A stretch of 64,000 nucleotides of DNA, taken from positions 27,223,001 to 27,287,000 of the forward strand of contig OX419755.1 in NCBI GenBank assembly GCA_948567375.1, read 5' to 3'. This stretch comes from Lunularia cruciata (Eukaryota; Streptophyta; Marchantiopsida; Lunulariales; Lunulariaceae). The notes under the pieces were generated by a model. That model was given only the letters and a program-made list of their open reading frames with translations, had not been told where the DNA came from and ran no database searches. This document shows positions 1 through 11,133 of this stretch, in pieces (the stretch's first letter is position 1; every line of letters starts with the position of its first letter). The translations under genes were made by a program, and so were the position numbers.

Positions 1-142
1 ATACTCGCAAAAAACCGTTGTCCCAGTCGACATCTATAACTCGAAATGCAAACAGTTTGAAACGCATAACAGAACGGCTCTTGGGACCTAATATGATCCC
101 CGGATCAAGTAGTATTTCCAGGTAACAAGTCCATCCACTTAC

Positions 143-3100
143 CAAGCAGGCCTCCAACAACGCCAAGCATAGCCATCGGTAACAGTTCGTAGAATGAGTA
201 ATCCTCCTGGCCCCTACGAAACCATTTCCGGAGGCATGCACGTTAAGATTGCTCGCAGATGATTCATATGCTGTTCTGTACGCCAGACAACCATCCAGAT
301 TCAAGGCGGACGAGATGAAAATCAAAGAAAGAATCTTACCCTGAGATATCCCAGATTATAAATCCACCTGAACCGAAGTGACCACAATTTCCATGTGTGC
401 ACCAACCCATGGCAGAACGTACCACAACTGCCACAACAGCAGAAGTAAAAAATACTCGCCATAAAAGTTGACTTCTCCACCTACGCATTAGCCATACTCA
501 CAGGTAAGACAATCTAATGGGCATCTCGTATCTGATTTCCAAGATCAAGTACCAGGATCACTAATGGCATCATTTGACCTCGTCTACCTTCACCACCAGA
601 TAGTCGTAACAAATAATAACAGAAAGAGTACATTAAGCTCAGGTTCAAGTTCTTTTTTCTTCAACCCAGCTTTATGACAAGCAATGGCAAGAGGAAGAAA
701 AAATTCTTATTTAGACGATCCATGGTTCTTTTCTAAATATAACAAACTAGAGAATATTACAGGTATTTGTTGGATCCAGGTTACATTTCACGAATTCCTA
801 CCATGAAGTTACTTCCTCAAGAGCAAACAGAACTCCACCAACCGGTGCCCTGAAAGCGGCTGAGACTCCAGCTGCACACCCGCAGGTCACCTACGGGCGT
901 ACACATAGGAAGCAATAGAGTCAGATATCAAAGTAGGACCTCAGGTGAGCTGTCGTCCAAAACCTCCACCTACTTAACAACTTAATTGCTTAATGGATCC
1001 TAGAAGTTTTAAGAACTAAGCCTTTGAAAGAGAGACATAAAAATTAGATACGTGCAGTGAGTAAACAAGCGCAACACGAAGGCTTACAAGATCACGGCGG
1101 TCCCGGTCATTCTTGAAGACAGAGAGCCAACTCCAATTCACATAGTACTTGGTAGTACCACCCTGAAGTCAACAGAAGCCAATGATTGACGAGAAAGAAC
1201 GGATGCAAATACCAAAGGATCAGTACCCTGCTTCATTAACGCTGGCAAAGATGGTTTTGTCTGATGGTAAAATATCAGGGAGTACCCGGTATTCCGTTCC
1301 ACACATAACATAGCCTGGACCGTTGGGTTCCAGCACCGCAACCCAAACAAACGTTACGCTGCTTGCTTGGGTATACACCCATTCGGCCATGTGCTTAGCA
1401 AGCATAGACAACAATAAGGCCAGAACCAACCCTCAACAAATCTGAGGTGTAGCCTCCATCAGTTGTGAGATGCATCACAAAAGTCTTGTCGAGGTGACTT
1501 TCACTAAACAAGGCCTCAAGGTGAACTTTTCTTCCACTGGTTTAAGTTCCTAACACGCCTAAGGATTATATAATTAACAAGTTCTCCAACACATGAGGGC
1601 TTCTTGAATTCCCATGCAAGTGAGCTTTGACTCAGCAGTCTTAAGGGTTAACTTCATAGGCTAGTTCGTTATGTAACACAGTCTGCCTAATGTTTGTATG
1701 TTTTAACCGAATTCTGCAAGACGGGAGCTCCACTCTAGATTTTGATTTCAAAACATAGTTCCGATATCCTTCAGTCTTCTAGAAGCCTGTCTCCTCCCCG
1801 GACCAGGAGTAACAAGTGTTCTGCACCATATAGTCGCCGTTAATTTGAACGTTGAGGGGTAATGAACATAACCTTCATGCCCAGTACATGTTCTGATATA
1901 AAAAGAAGGGCGAAGATCCTGTCAAGCGTCAAGATAAAATGTCTGTCTTTCATCCTTCTCTAGTGGTAGTTTATAAGTACTTGGGACAAAATGCTATCTC
2001 GGAGCTCACCATCGTCCAGTTACATGTTTATCCATTATGTTACTCGACAAAGAATCCGTTTATGAAGCGGGTGAAAGATATGGTTTGCGTTGGAACTCTG
2101 ATTTTGTTTAAGATTTGGCGAGTAGCAAAGCAAATGAAACAAACCATGATAGCCTTACACAGTTCTTATTAGTTCCAGCAAGATTCGCACATCAAGTTGA
2201 GACAAAACAAGAAATGCCCAAACTCTTGAAGCATAAGAAAAACTAACCTGGCCAAGTATCGAGGCAATGCAAGCACCAGTGTGTACAAGAGGTCCTTCTT
2301 TTCCAAGAGCTAGTCCACCTCCAACAGAGCCTATGCTCCCTAAGATCTGCCGTAGTGCTTATTGTGTCAGCATAAAGACTGAACGACATGCAGGATATCA
2401 AGGACATAGGTAACACATGTATGGCTGACTATCCATAGAGAAGTGTGCTTAGGACAATACCTAAACAAATAACCAGGCAGCAGGCCAAATCGAAATTCCA
2501 TACCTTTCCAACTAAAGTCCGAAAGAGAAGAATACCGGGAGTATCAATACCTGTCCATGCGATGTACTAGGTCAGACAGTAATAAGGTGCTTCTCGTAAC
2601 CAAAACAGGCCTTACTACCAATCTTGTGCCACAGACTCAATAGCTGAATCAAACGTTTATCCAAATATCAGGTAGTTCTGAGTTCTGATGTTTTGTAAGA
2701 GGTTCGACACAGAGAACGTAATAGACATCACAAACTTCGGTAGGAGCTAGATCGCAAATAAAGGACATACAACAGCCTTTCAGAAGCTCGATGGGGCATT
2801 AAAGTTGCTCAGCATACCATTTAAGTAGCCTTTAATTTCTGGAATGCCAGAACCAGCTGCCGCTGGGGCAAATTGAGTGACAATGTAGACAGAGGAGAAA
2901 ACCAGCGCCGCATTGAAGAGTGCATATATGAGAAATGCTAAAAAATATGAATGCTTCATGATAATAAATGTGGCTTCAAATTTCCATCCTGCAAAATTTT
3001 CTACGGCAATATTGATAAAGAAAGCTGAAAACCCTGTGCCTGCATTCAGAAGGTGAACATCAAGTTAGATCCTCCTGAAGATGATCAAAAATCATTAAGT

Positions 3101-4256
3101 CCTGCCACGCTTAGGCTTACGAACTACATGACCAAAATAAGAATATCCAAATTCAGGTATCTAAAATTTGATTTTCAATAAAATAAAAATCCTGAAACAA
3201 AACGCTCATTCTAAGAGTCCGTACAACAGGTTACTAAAATCAAGTCCAGATCCTACATTTTGGCTGATGATCAAATACAACCGAAGCAAACTTGGACAAT
3301 GGGCAGAAGATGTAGCTTATTCCTTCATCGTTTATGGACTGTGGCGTTGACACAAAGTAAAAACTATTTACACATCTGAATCTGGGATTAATTTCTTAGA
3401 CACAAGTTCAGTAGTTGACTTAAATTGATCCTCCAAGCACTCGCAAATTAAGATGTTCTTGGATGTTCTCCATCTAGCAGAAGATTGCTCTTCAGGCTAG
3501 ACAGGAATCCAATCTCAGATTTCTGAAGTGAATTTTACTAGCCAGATACCATTTCCATTCTGTAAAGAGGTATCACAGTTCGTACTTCTTGTAAGCAAAA
3601 ATCCTGTAATTAGTGTCACTTACCGATCCCAATTAATAACGCATAGACCCATTTCAAAGTAATGTACGATTGATAATGCCACCTGCCTCTCTTAGCCTGC
3701 ATGTGCGGTACAGGCAGCAATAGATCAGGGGCCCGTCCAACACATCTTACACAAATAAAGCAGTACCAGACAAAATGCTGCAGAATCCCTCCATTCGGAA
3801 TAGATTTTATTGAAGTGTTCACCTACATCCATTTTCCTTGCGTTCGAAAAGTGCTCAAAGCGAATTCTACGACCAAAACTGGAAGTAAGTAAATTCCTTT
3901 CCAGTGAGTACCTGATCCTCACGGTACGCCAAGCTTTCCACAACTTCATAATCTAAGCTCTCGGGGCCGGAAGCGGTCTCAGACTCTCCCCTATCAGAGT
4001 CCCCATCCTGCACATGATTCTCCCACTGGGAAGGAGGCGATCCGGGAACAGCTGCGTCGTTATTCACCAGACGAGACCACATAGGTTGCGCTCCGCTACG
4101 CACTCCCTGCAAACCTCGAGACACTCTCGAAAGCGCAGAGCCGGTGAAAAAATTGCCACCGCCCCGTGCTCCACTTCCTGCTGCTGCTCCTCCCCCTACC
4201 ATCCCCGGGAACAGACTTACTCCTGCACCTGTCCCCGATACCTCCCCTTCCTCCAT
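143..4256 (-). CDS. CLC-D: CLC-d-like voltage-gated chloride channel/exchanger, 5' part (gene runs off left edge)
   Basis: This encodes the N-terminal ~387 residues of a plant CLC anion transporter, a multi-pass endomembrane protein that moves chloride, usually against protons. The ATG is at 4256. Nine exons are supported by GT-AG borders and phase: 3912-4256, 3624-3696, 2818-3039, 2504-2550, 2248-2346, 1088-1162, 802-890, 340-480 and 143-213. Exon 1 holds a Gly/Ala-rich cytosolic leader and then the conserved ESLDYEV segment. The anion-pathway motif GSGIPE lies at about residues 202-207. GKEGPLVH, with the gating glutamate, lies at about 244-251. RAPVGGVLFALEE and WRSQLLWRVFF follow. The family is roughly 780-800 aa, so the second half, including the CBS domains, lies outside the window. 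The best match from memory is the Golgi/TGN-type CLC-d rather than the vacuolar CLC-a group, because the selectivity motif has Ser rather than Pro. The class is certain; the d-subtype is likely. Confidence 0.9.
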
Positions 4257-6460
4257 GAAATATTCGACCTCTACATTGATCGATCTCTCTCCAGCCCAGA
4301 TCAGATCTATCTTTTCTCCGCCCTAAGGGTCCGTCCGTCGTCCTCGTCGTCCTCGTCCTCCACGGAAGAAGATCGAGCACGACTACTTCATCATACGAGG
4401 GAATAGCCTGAGCTCGATGAACAACTCCTCCTCTGTCGTCGTCCCAAGGGAACTACCGTTGCGCAGATGCATATCACTTATTTTCTCCCTCCCTTCCCTT
4501 CTTTCTCCTGCAAAAAGTACGCGTGGACACAAATCGACACGGCACGGCACGCTCGTCCCCTTCCTACTACACGATTATCGGCTGGACTAAGAGCACAGCC
4601 ATTGTCAGCCACCACTGCACTATACTGTACGTGCTCAGTGCAGTGGTACCCGGTACACATTCTACATCTCCGGTCCGGTCAGCGGATGGTCCTCTTTCCC
4701 GGTTGCTGGAGTTCCCCGTCGTTTGCGTTCATTGCCAGAAAACTGTCGGCTCAGAGTGCATGCTGCAGACGGTGGCTCCTCCCCCTCTCCTTCCCCTGAG
4801 CAGGACTTTTGCTGCCCAGCACACTGGCTGCAGTATGCAGAAAATGGGAGTGGGAACTTTCGGAAGACAATAATCCTTCCGGTAGGATGAATGTGGTGGA
4901 ATTAGATGGTACATCTAAATAAGGCCTCTCAATAAAACAAGAGCATTTGAGTTTGTGATTATGTGTAAGTATGGCTAAATCACCAACCTCAAGCGAAGAA
5001 CTGCAAAAATCACCCCCTCTTCTCGGGACAAACTCCACGGAAAGGACAAACTGGAACACAGCAGACTGTTGCCAAACAGTCGTTTCTCTTGAAGGCGTGC
5101 CTGTCGTTAGGCGGTCAGGCTCTGAACTCTAAGACGATTCTCCGCCACTTACAAGAGAGGAGGCTTAACTATGTGGCTTCAGACTCTTCCTTGGGGTTTT
5201 GGAAATCTTTTATAGTATTGTCGGAATTTTACAGAATAAGGTCACTAGAAGTGTCAATTTCATCTCAAGATGAATCTGAATTTACTCGTTTAGATGCTGC
5301 AGTAACTTTGCGTTTGATGAACAGCTGTGAAGTCCTGAAGTATTGTAGGTCTGCTTCGCCAAATTCCCCACCCCAACGAAGGCGAACCATAGTTTGTGAT
5401 TATCCGTAAGCATAGTACTTAAGACCTGAGATGTTTTCCATTTCGTACATGCTAATTCCCCAGTTTAAGGTCCCCATCCTGAAGTGAAGTACACTTATAG
5501 ATGCATTGCAAGAGGAACCAAGTGAAGTCGGACTTGTGTGGGGTCCTTATATGGACATTCTGTTCACTCTTCTTGCTTCGAGCCTGGTAGTTTCTCTCAT
5601 GTATTGCTCGTAATCATTTGCCCTTTCTTTCATGTCTCGCAGTCTCCCCGTCCATACACACGACCGTAAGCCTACAAGAGGTAAGTTACAACAGTTCTAC
5701 CAAATGCCACTGCTTAATATAATGATGAACCTCATCCTAGCTACTGTATCTAGTTTCTTTCGCAGCCGATAAAATATACCCACTTCCCTCAGACTTCTCA
5801 ATTCTCCACATAAACCTTGAAAGAGCAACTCGACTTCAGGAAAAAACTTTAGAGGGTGTAGAATCAGATAGCACGGAGGGTGAGGAAATGAAAGAAAAGA
5901 ATACGAGAGGTCACGAGTACATGAACGAGGAGGATAGGAAGCTTTCTTAAGCTGACAGGAAGGAAACCGACGATCAGAGGCAAGTTCATCCTGGAAGCCC
6001 AAGGATAGCCTCTACAGTATGAAATGAGGGGCTCACGAGATGAGCTATGCATGTGAACGCATGTGAACGCATGTGAACGCATGTATCACGAGTCTACAAA
6101 CAACTTCTGAGTGTACTGTACTCACTTAGCACAAAGGAGTATGACTCGGGCTTAGATGATCAAGCCGGTGCACATGTTTATTCCAATGACCACATTAAAG
6201 CCTGACTTTCCGGATAATGAAGAAAGATATTGAACACCAGGAACAATGGAAATGCTGTGCACTAAAAACTTTGATTCTGGTGGATTCTGTCCAGAAAATC
6301 CAAGGCCTTCAATATAAATCATATTGGTCTCCACTACCTCTTATCCAAACTTGGCTCCCATGTTTTATACGTGGCTCGATATAACGACATAGACTGTACA
6401 TTTTGATTCAGTGTCCTTAAGAAAGAAAAGGAGTTATCTCTTCGAACGAGGGCAATGCTT
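4257..6460. other. Intergenic: CLC-d 5' flank and RPE 3' flank
   Basis: This spacer of about 2.2 kb separates the CLC-d start from the RPE stop. The stretch next to the CLC-d ATG (about 4260-4500) is rich in C and T on the plus strand and probably includes the 5' UTR and promoter. Several ORFs of 60-116 codons occur, but none shows a recognisable domain or a convincing start. A short 10-bp tandem repeat is annotated separately at 6049-6084. Confidence 0.6.
6049..6084. repeat. 10-bp tandem repeat
   Basis: The unit ATGTGAACGC is repeated three times perfectly and followed by a partial fourth unit. It lies in the spacer downstream of RPE and has no visible coding or regulatory role. Confidence 0.85.
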
Positions 6461-9400
6461 TTAGTGATTATCTTCCTGGAAGAAAATTTGCGAGTTTTGA
6501 GCTCTTTGTATGCTGTCCCTGAGAACCTTAATTACGCCAGCTGGGTCTTTGTCACCGAACACAGCGCTACCTGCTACAACAACATTGGCCCCTGCTGCAG
6601 CTGCTGCATCGATAGTAGAGGGTGCAAGTCCACCATCGACCTGCAATGCAATCCGTCAAGAATCAATCTTCAACTGACTAGAAGATCGAAAACACTCAAA
6701 ACACAAGCATATCTCCTGAGCAGTTGGCAAGAAACTTCATGCCCAGTTCTCACATGAGCATCGCAAGGTGACCCACTCTGTACGTGCACCCTGCTCACAG
6801 AAGCACAACATCTACGAAGCTTTTCCAAAAGGCATAAATACAAATTTCTAGAACCGAGGTTGAACCAAATTACATCTTACCATACACTACTCAACAGGCC
6901 CGTTCAGATATATAGGTATACGAGAACAGATGCCGTTCTGGGAACGGGTTATCCAGAACTCATGAGGTGCACATGATCGATAAGCAAAATGTACATAATG
7001 CCCTTTCAGATATATGAGCGCGAAACTTTCTAAACACTCCCAGTTCAAAGTTTAGTTAGCAATCTTTCAAAGGAGGAAGTTTTGAACTTCAAAGTTAAGT
7101 TAGGGATCCTTCAAAGAAGTTCAGAACTGATACTCAAGGATTTAAAGTGGACAAGGGCAGTTCACCAGGTGCGGAGTACAGTACCTGAATATCCAGAAGT
7201 GGGCATTTACGGCGCAATGCTTTCACCTGAAAGATTTACAAATCAAATTTCCATAATCAGTCCTCTTAGCTTATTATCCTCTTTAGACTCGGTTGCAGAT
7301 GATCCAGAGGATGCAAAGTAGAACCACAGCATAAGTATCTTAAAGAGATAAAATGTTGGCATAAACCCGAGATTAACTACTGCAGTGAGGAACACAAGCG
7401 ATGGACGAAAGTCCAGAAATAAACCTTTGTCATCATATCGGGCATAAAGCTTTGTCCACCAAACCCTGGCTCCACGGTCATGATGAGGACCATGTCCACC
7501 TTATCCTCTCCTTCCACCTGAAACAAACGGGTCCTCTCACAGATTAAAATGAGAGGATTGCACCACAAACAATCTCTATCTGATGACACGAATTCGCTAG
7601 GTCCTCCACTTGCATGCGGAACATAGTTGCACTCAGCGGTACCATCACCTGTTGAGTCTCTGGGGACTTTCATCTCACTCAGCACATGAAATCAAGGTAG
7701 CAAGACGCTTTCAGTGGTTGAAATTAACTCACAAGGGGAAAGACTTCCTCAACAGGTGTCCCTGGCTTCAACGCCACACCAGCCTGCATACCAGAAGACT
7801 TGATGCTCCTAATAAGTTCCTGCCAATTGTCTGCTCATATCACAAAAGTGCATCAGGAAAGAAAATTCGGTTCACGACATTGTCTATCGTAACGAAAGAG
7901 CTATGAAGAGGGGCGACCAAGCAAACTCACTACTAGACGTAGTTTACGTTTTGAACAATGAATATTACGATAAATAGTTCTAACTCTAAGGTGGCTTGAT
8001 CCCATGTAAAGTCAAGTGCTTGATTGACGTACTTTACGGTCCCTGTGATCAAGTAAGAAAGATGGAAGTGACAGCTTTAGAATTTTCAATTCCTATTCTA
8101 TTCTACCGCTAGACTTCAGTTCCTCACTCTACAGCAAGATTAAAGACATTTCAGTAGCATGTACTTACTTAGACAGGAGACTCAAGAAACCCGTACCGAT
8201 AGCACAGGCTTACTAAAGACTTGCGTTCCCTGTGCACATACTTGACAGTTGACATCTAAATATGCTTTATACATGCAAGAAGGTAAGGAAGGGCATACCT
8301 TTTGCTACCTCTACATGAAATGTGAATGATGATGCTCCTGCCTTCCCTAGCGGCTTGACATAGTCAGCTGGATTCGTCACCATCAGATGGCAGTCCAAGA
8401 AAGCCCTGTGTCGCAGTTTGTGATGCAAACGTTCACGTCTTAGTTAGCGTATTGAGTAATGGAATACAGAACCCGATATAAACAGCCCAGCTCCATACCG
8501 CATCTAACCGGACTCCTGGTTGACACATGCACATTCTCCAGATACACTAGGTCAGAGTAGGAAGACCTGCACGCAGTTGCGTCTAATCATTATGCAACCA
8601 ATAAATATAAATGAATTAATCCCGACAAGCACACATCACAACCATGTAAGCGATAACGGTCTCTGGAGGCTAAGATCTCAAAGCCTGTGATTGCATAAAA
8701 GTGGGAAATTGAGCGGGTTGGCTTGTGATCTGCAACGATTCCCACTTACTTCGTATGTTTCCTCAACGCCTTGATCACAGGCTCCCCGATTGTGAGATTG
8801 GGTACAAAATGTCTGCCTCCAATAACGGTATTATGTAAGTTCAGGAAGGAAATCTATTCACTAGAAGAGAAATACTATAGTTCATGAACAAACAAGCAAA
8901 CAAAGTCGGAATAAAACCATTCACTACGCCTAAATCTGGTAAAGAAGGAGGAAAGAAAGCAAAACAAAACAAAACAACCAGTGTGGATTAAGAAGCATTA
9001 AGCTTGAATATGGTGACTTGTGTCTGTGCAGTTGACATATATCATACCACAAGTTGAAGGACTACCAATTTTGAAGTGCTTACCCATCCTGCACGGACGG
9101 AACCAGCAAAAAAACCTTAGTTTCTACAGACACTACTCGAGAGACAACAACTTGAGCAATATAATCGGTGAGCCACCCCGCATAAGGAGGAAGGGACCAA
9201 CTGTTGATGCTGAGGGAAAGTGCAGTGCTGAAACTATGAGTCTCACTCGTAATACCAAAGAATATTGACGACCAAAATCGACAGTAGTAAGAATTTGTGT
9301 AAATCAAAGTTTCTGATCTCACATTAGTGGGAACTTTTTAAACATATCTCCCCATAAGTCGACTTTAATTTCTCTGAGCATATCGAGTATTTTCCGAACA

Positions 9401-9591
9401 ACCACTGCACTGCAGCGGAACATCATAGCTCAAATGATCCTACATACCATTATATCCATGTGTAGCCAATCCGCGCCACAATCTTCCATAAACTTGGCCT
9501 CAGATGCCAAATTGGCAAAATCAGAAGACAACATAGACGGAGCAATTTTTGGCTTTGGGAGTGCCAGATCGGGAATTGCGCTTCCTCCCAT
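6461..9591 (-). CDS. RPE: Ribulose-phosphate 3-epimerase, cytosolic type, 8 exons including a 5-nt microexon
   Basis: RPE interconverts D-ribulose 5-phosphate and D-xylulose 5-phosphate in the pentose phosphate pathway. It is a TIM-barrel metalloenzyme. The exons are 9448-9591, 9084-9088, 8750-8812, 8299-8405, 7733-7830, 7425-7517, 7185-7226 and 6461-6640, totalling 732 nt and giving 243 aa. The frame closes only if the 5-nt exon is included. Visible motifs are [15 protein letters not shown] near the N-terminus, the HMDIMDGHFVPN active-site strand (metal ligands His44 and Asp46), [20 protein letters not shown] and VDGG with the second catalytic Asp. There is no obvious transit peptide, and the sequence resembles the plant cytosolic isoform rather than the chloroplast one. 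The ATG at 9591 is the first ATG in this frame; upstream the frame stays open only from non-ATG codons. A short interspersed repeat lies in the last intron. Confidence 0.95.
6906..7000 (+). repeat. Short interspersed repeat, copy A (RPE intron)
   Basis: About 95 bp here match, at roughly 90 percent by eye, the reverse complement of 24532-24627 in an IFT172 intron. The core contains the inverted pair GTTCTGG and CCAGAAC separated by 11 bases. Related cores occur in introns of the DRMY1-like gene. Confidence 0.8.
9084..9088 (-). other. RPE: 5-nt microexon (GATGG) of RPE
   Basis: Exon 1 ends in phase 0 after the codons for Met-Asp-Ile-Met. The exon at 8750-8812 begins with the last base of a Gly codon, followed by His-Phe-Val-Pro. 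The missing GATGG is present inside the intervening intron. It is preceded by a pyrimidine-rich tract ending GTGCAG and followed by GTAAGC, so both splice sites are near consensus. Including it restores Asp-Gly in the invariant MDGHFVPN motif. The tight fit of sequence, borders and phase makes this strongly supported without transcript data. Confidence 0.9.
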
Positions 9592-11133
9592 TTCCTGTCC
9601 GGAATCAACAAAATCAACCAATTTCGCGAAGGAGAATAGGAGCAATGAAAGGTCAGACGAATCGTGAAAGCGGCCAAGTGCAGACAATTACAGTCAATGA
9701 ACGAACGACAATTCTCCAGACGGATCAGAGATCTCGATACTTACTACTTGAAAAGCGATAGCCTTCACGTCTTGCGCAGCGATTTCTATTCCCACTCGAT
9801 TGTGGAGCTCCGCCTCACTACAACTGGCATTTCTTACGTGACCCGTGCTTCAGGAGAACGAGAGGAAGGTGGCAGTACTGTAGTACCGGTAAACGCTGTG
9901 CTAAATTCCCGACTCTTTAGGTTACTGACTGATTGTGGTCGTGGATGGACGCCACCAACCCAATCTACTGTACTGTACCTGGGCTCGCGGCGTGGCGTCA
10001 ACTACGTTCGTCCCTTGGGTCTCTGGACTAACGCAGTACTGTGGTCGAAAAGTCGTCTATCTTGTTTCTCCTCGTACGTTCTCAATGACGCCTTCGTTAG
10101 TTCTATCAACACGACGTAACAGTTTATTCAGGGGCGTTGCATTACTCTATTAGACAGTGCGCGTGTGTGACTATGGCATTACGTCTTAAATTCGTACAAT
10201 GCTTAAATTCCAATTAGCTAATGAAGAAAATATTCCGGGACACCGATTTGGTCGAGCTCAAGCCACCAATTCGTGATAAAATGCACAGATTTTGAGATCC
10301 GCATGTACATTTTCTCCCGGGCAGGCCTATTTAGTGTACTGTACTCATTCAGAGTAGTGTGAAAATGGTATGTGGTTACGAGTGAAATAGAAATGGACAC
10401 ATTCTTATATTGCTACCAGTATTCAAGGCACACCAGATGAAGTACACAACATGGAGCAAAAACCCTCATATAGTGATTAGCAGGTGCTGCTTGCACTTTT
10501 ATAACGCGTGTTAGTGAGTACTTTTAAGAGTTCAGTCGTGCTAGCGGTGCAATCCGCACTCTAGTTACAAGAAAGCTCAGAAAGAAAACTAACATCGTTG
10601 AAGAGAGTAACTGCAATATCCCTGCTGGTGCAAAGCTCTCGGGCCTTACATTTTGAATTGGAGATAACCTCATGTAATAAGGGCAACACCAAGTTTACCA
10701 AAACCCTTTTAGGGAGGAACTGGTGCTCCTGTTCCACTAATTGTCCTTGTTGAAACAGATGACAGTCTCTTTTTCTCCATCATAATTTTTAAGCCCTAGA
10801 CTGTATTTTAGGAACAGACTCTCTGCACATCCACTCACAAGTTCCTTATCCTTCTAAACCACTAGAGGTGATTCAGCCCAAGATCGAACGTTGTAACTAG
10901 GAGGCCCTGTAGCTTCTTCTAAAGGTTAAAAAAAATCCGTTGTAGCCGAAGCAATCGATGCGACTTCCATAGTCTCAGAATAACCGGGGAGTATAATTAC
11001 AAGGTTGCACATGATACCAATTGCCAACTTCCTATTAGTCCTACTTCTCCATCATGCACAAGAGATTTGGGGCTCTATTTCTGATTAAAAGAATGTAATT
11101 CATAATAACAGCAAATGTCTTAGCTGCACAGGA
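9592..11133. other. Intergenic: RPE promoter side and 3' flank of the mitochondrial carrier
   Basis: This 1.5 kb spacer shows no supported gene. A plus-strand ORF of 151 codons starts at 9664, next to the RPE 5' end. It has no recognisable family and is most simply chance reading through the RPE 5' UTR and promoter. No repeat or RNA gene was recognised. Confidence 0.6.

Noticed and set aside
4014-4406. 130-codon plus-strand ORF with a Ser run
   Set aside because: It is the antisense shadow of CLC-d exon 1 and its C/T-rich leader. The minus strand encodes the conserved CLC sequence.
9592-9687. N-terminal extension of RPE (possible targeting peptide)
   Set aside because: The frame is open but starts with a non-ATG codon at 9687, and the ATG at 9591 matches relatives.
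9664-10119. 151-codon plus-strand ORF upstream of RPE
   Set aside because: No recognisable domain, and it overlaps the RPE 5' flank on the opposite strand. Best explained as chance.
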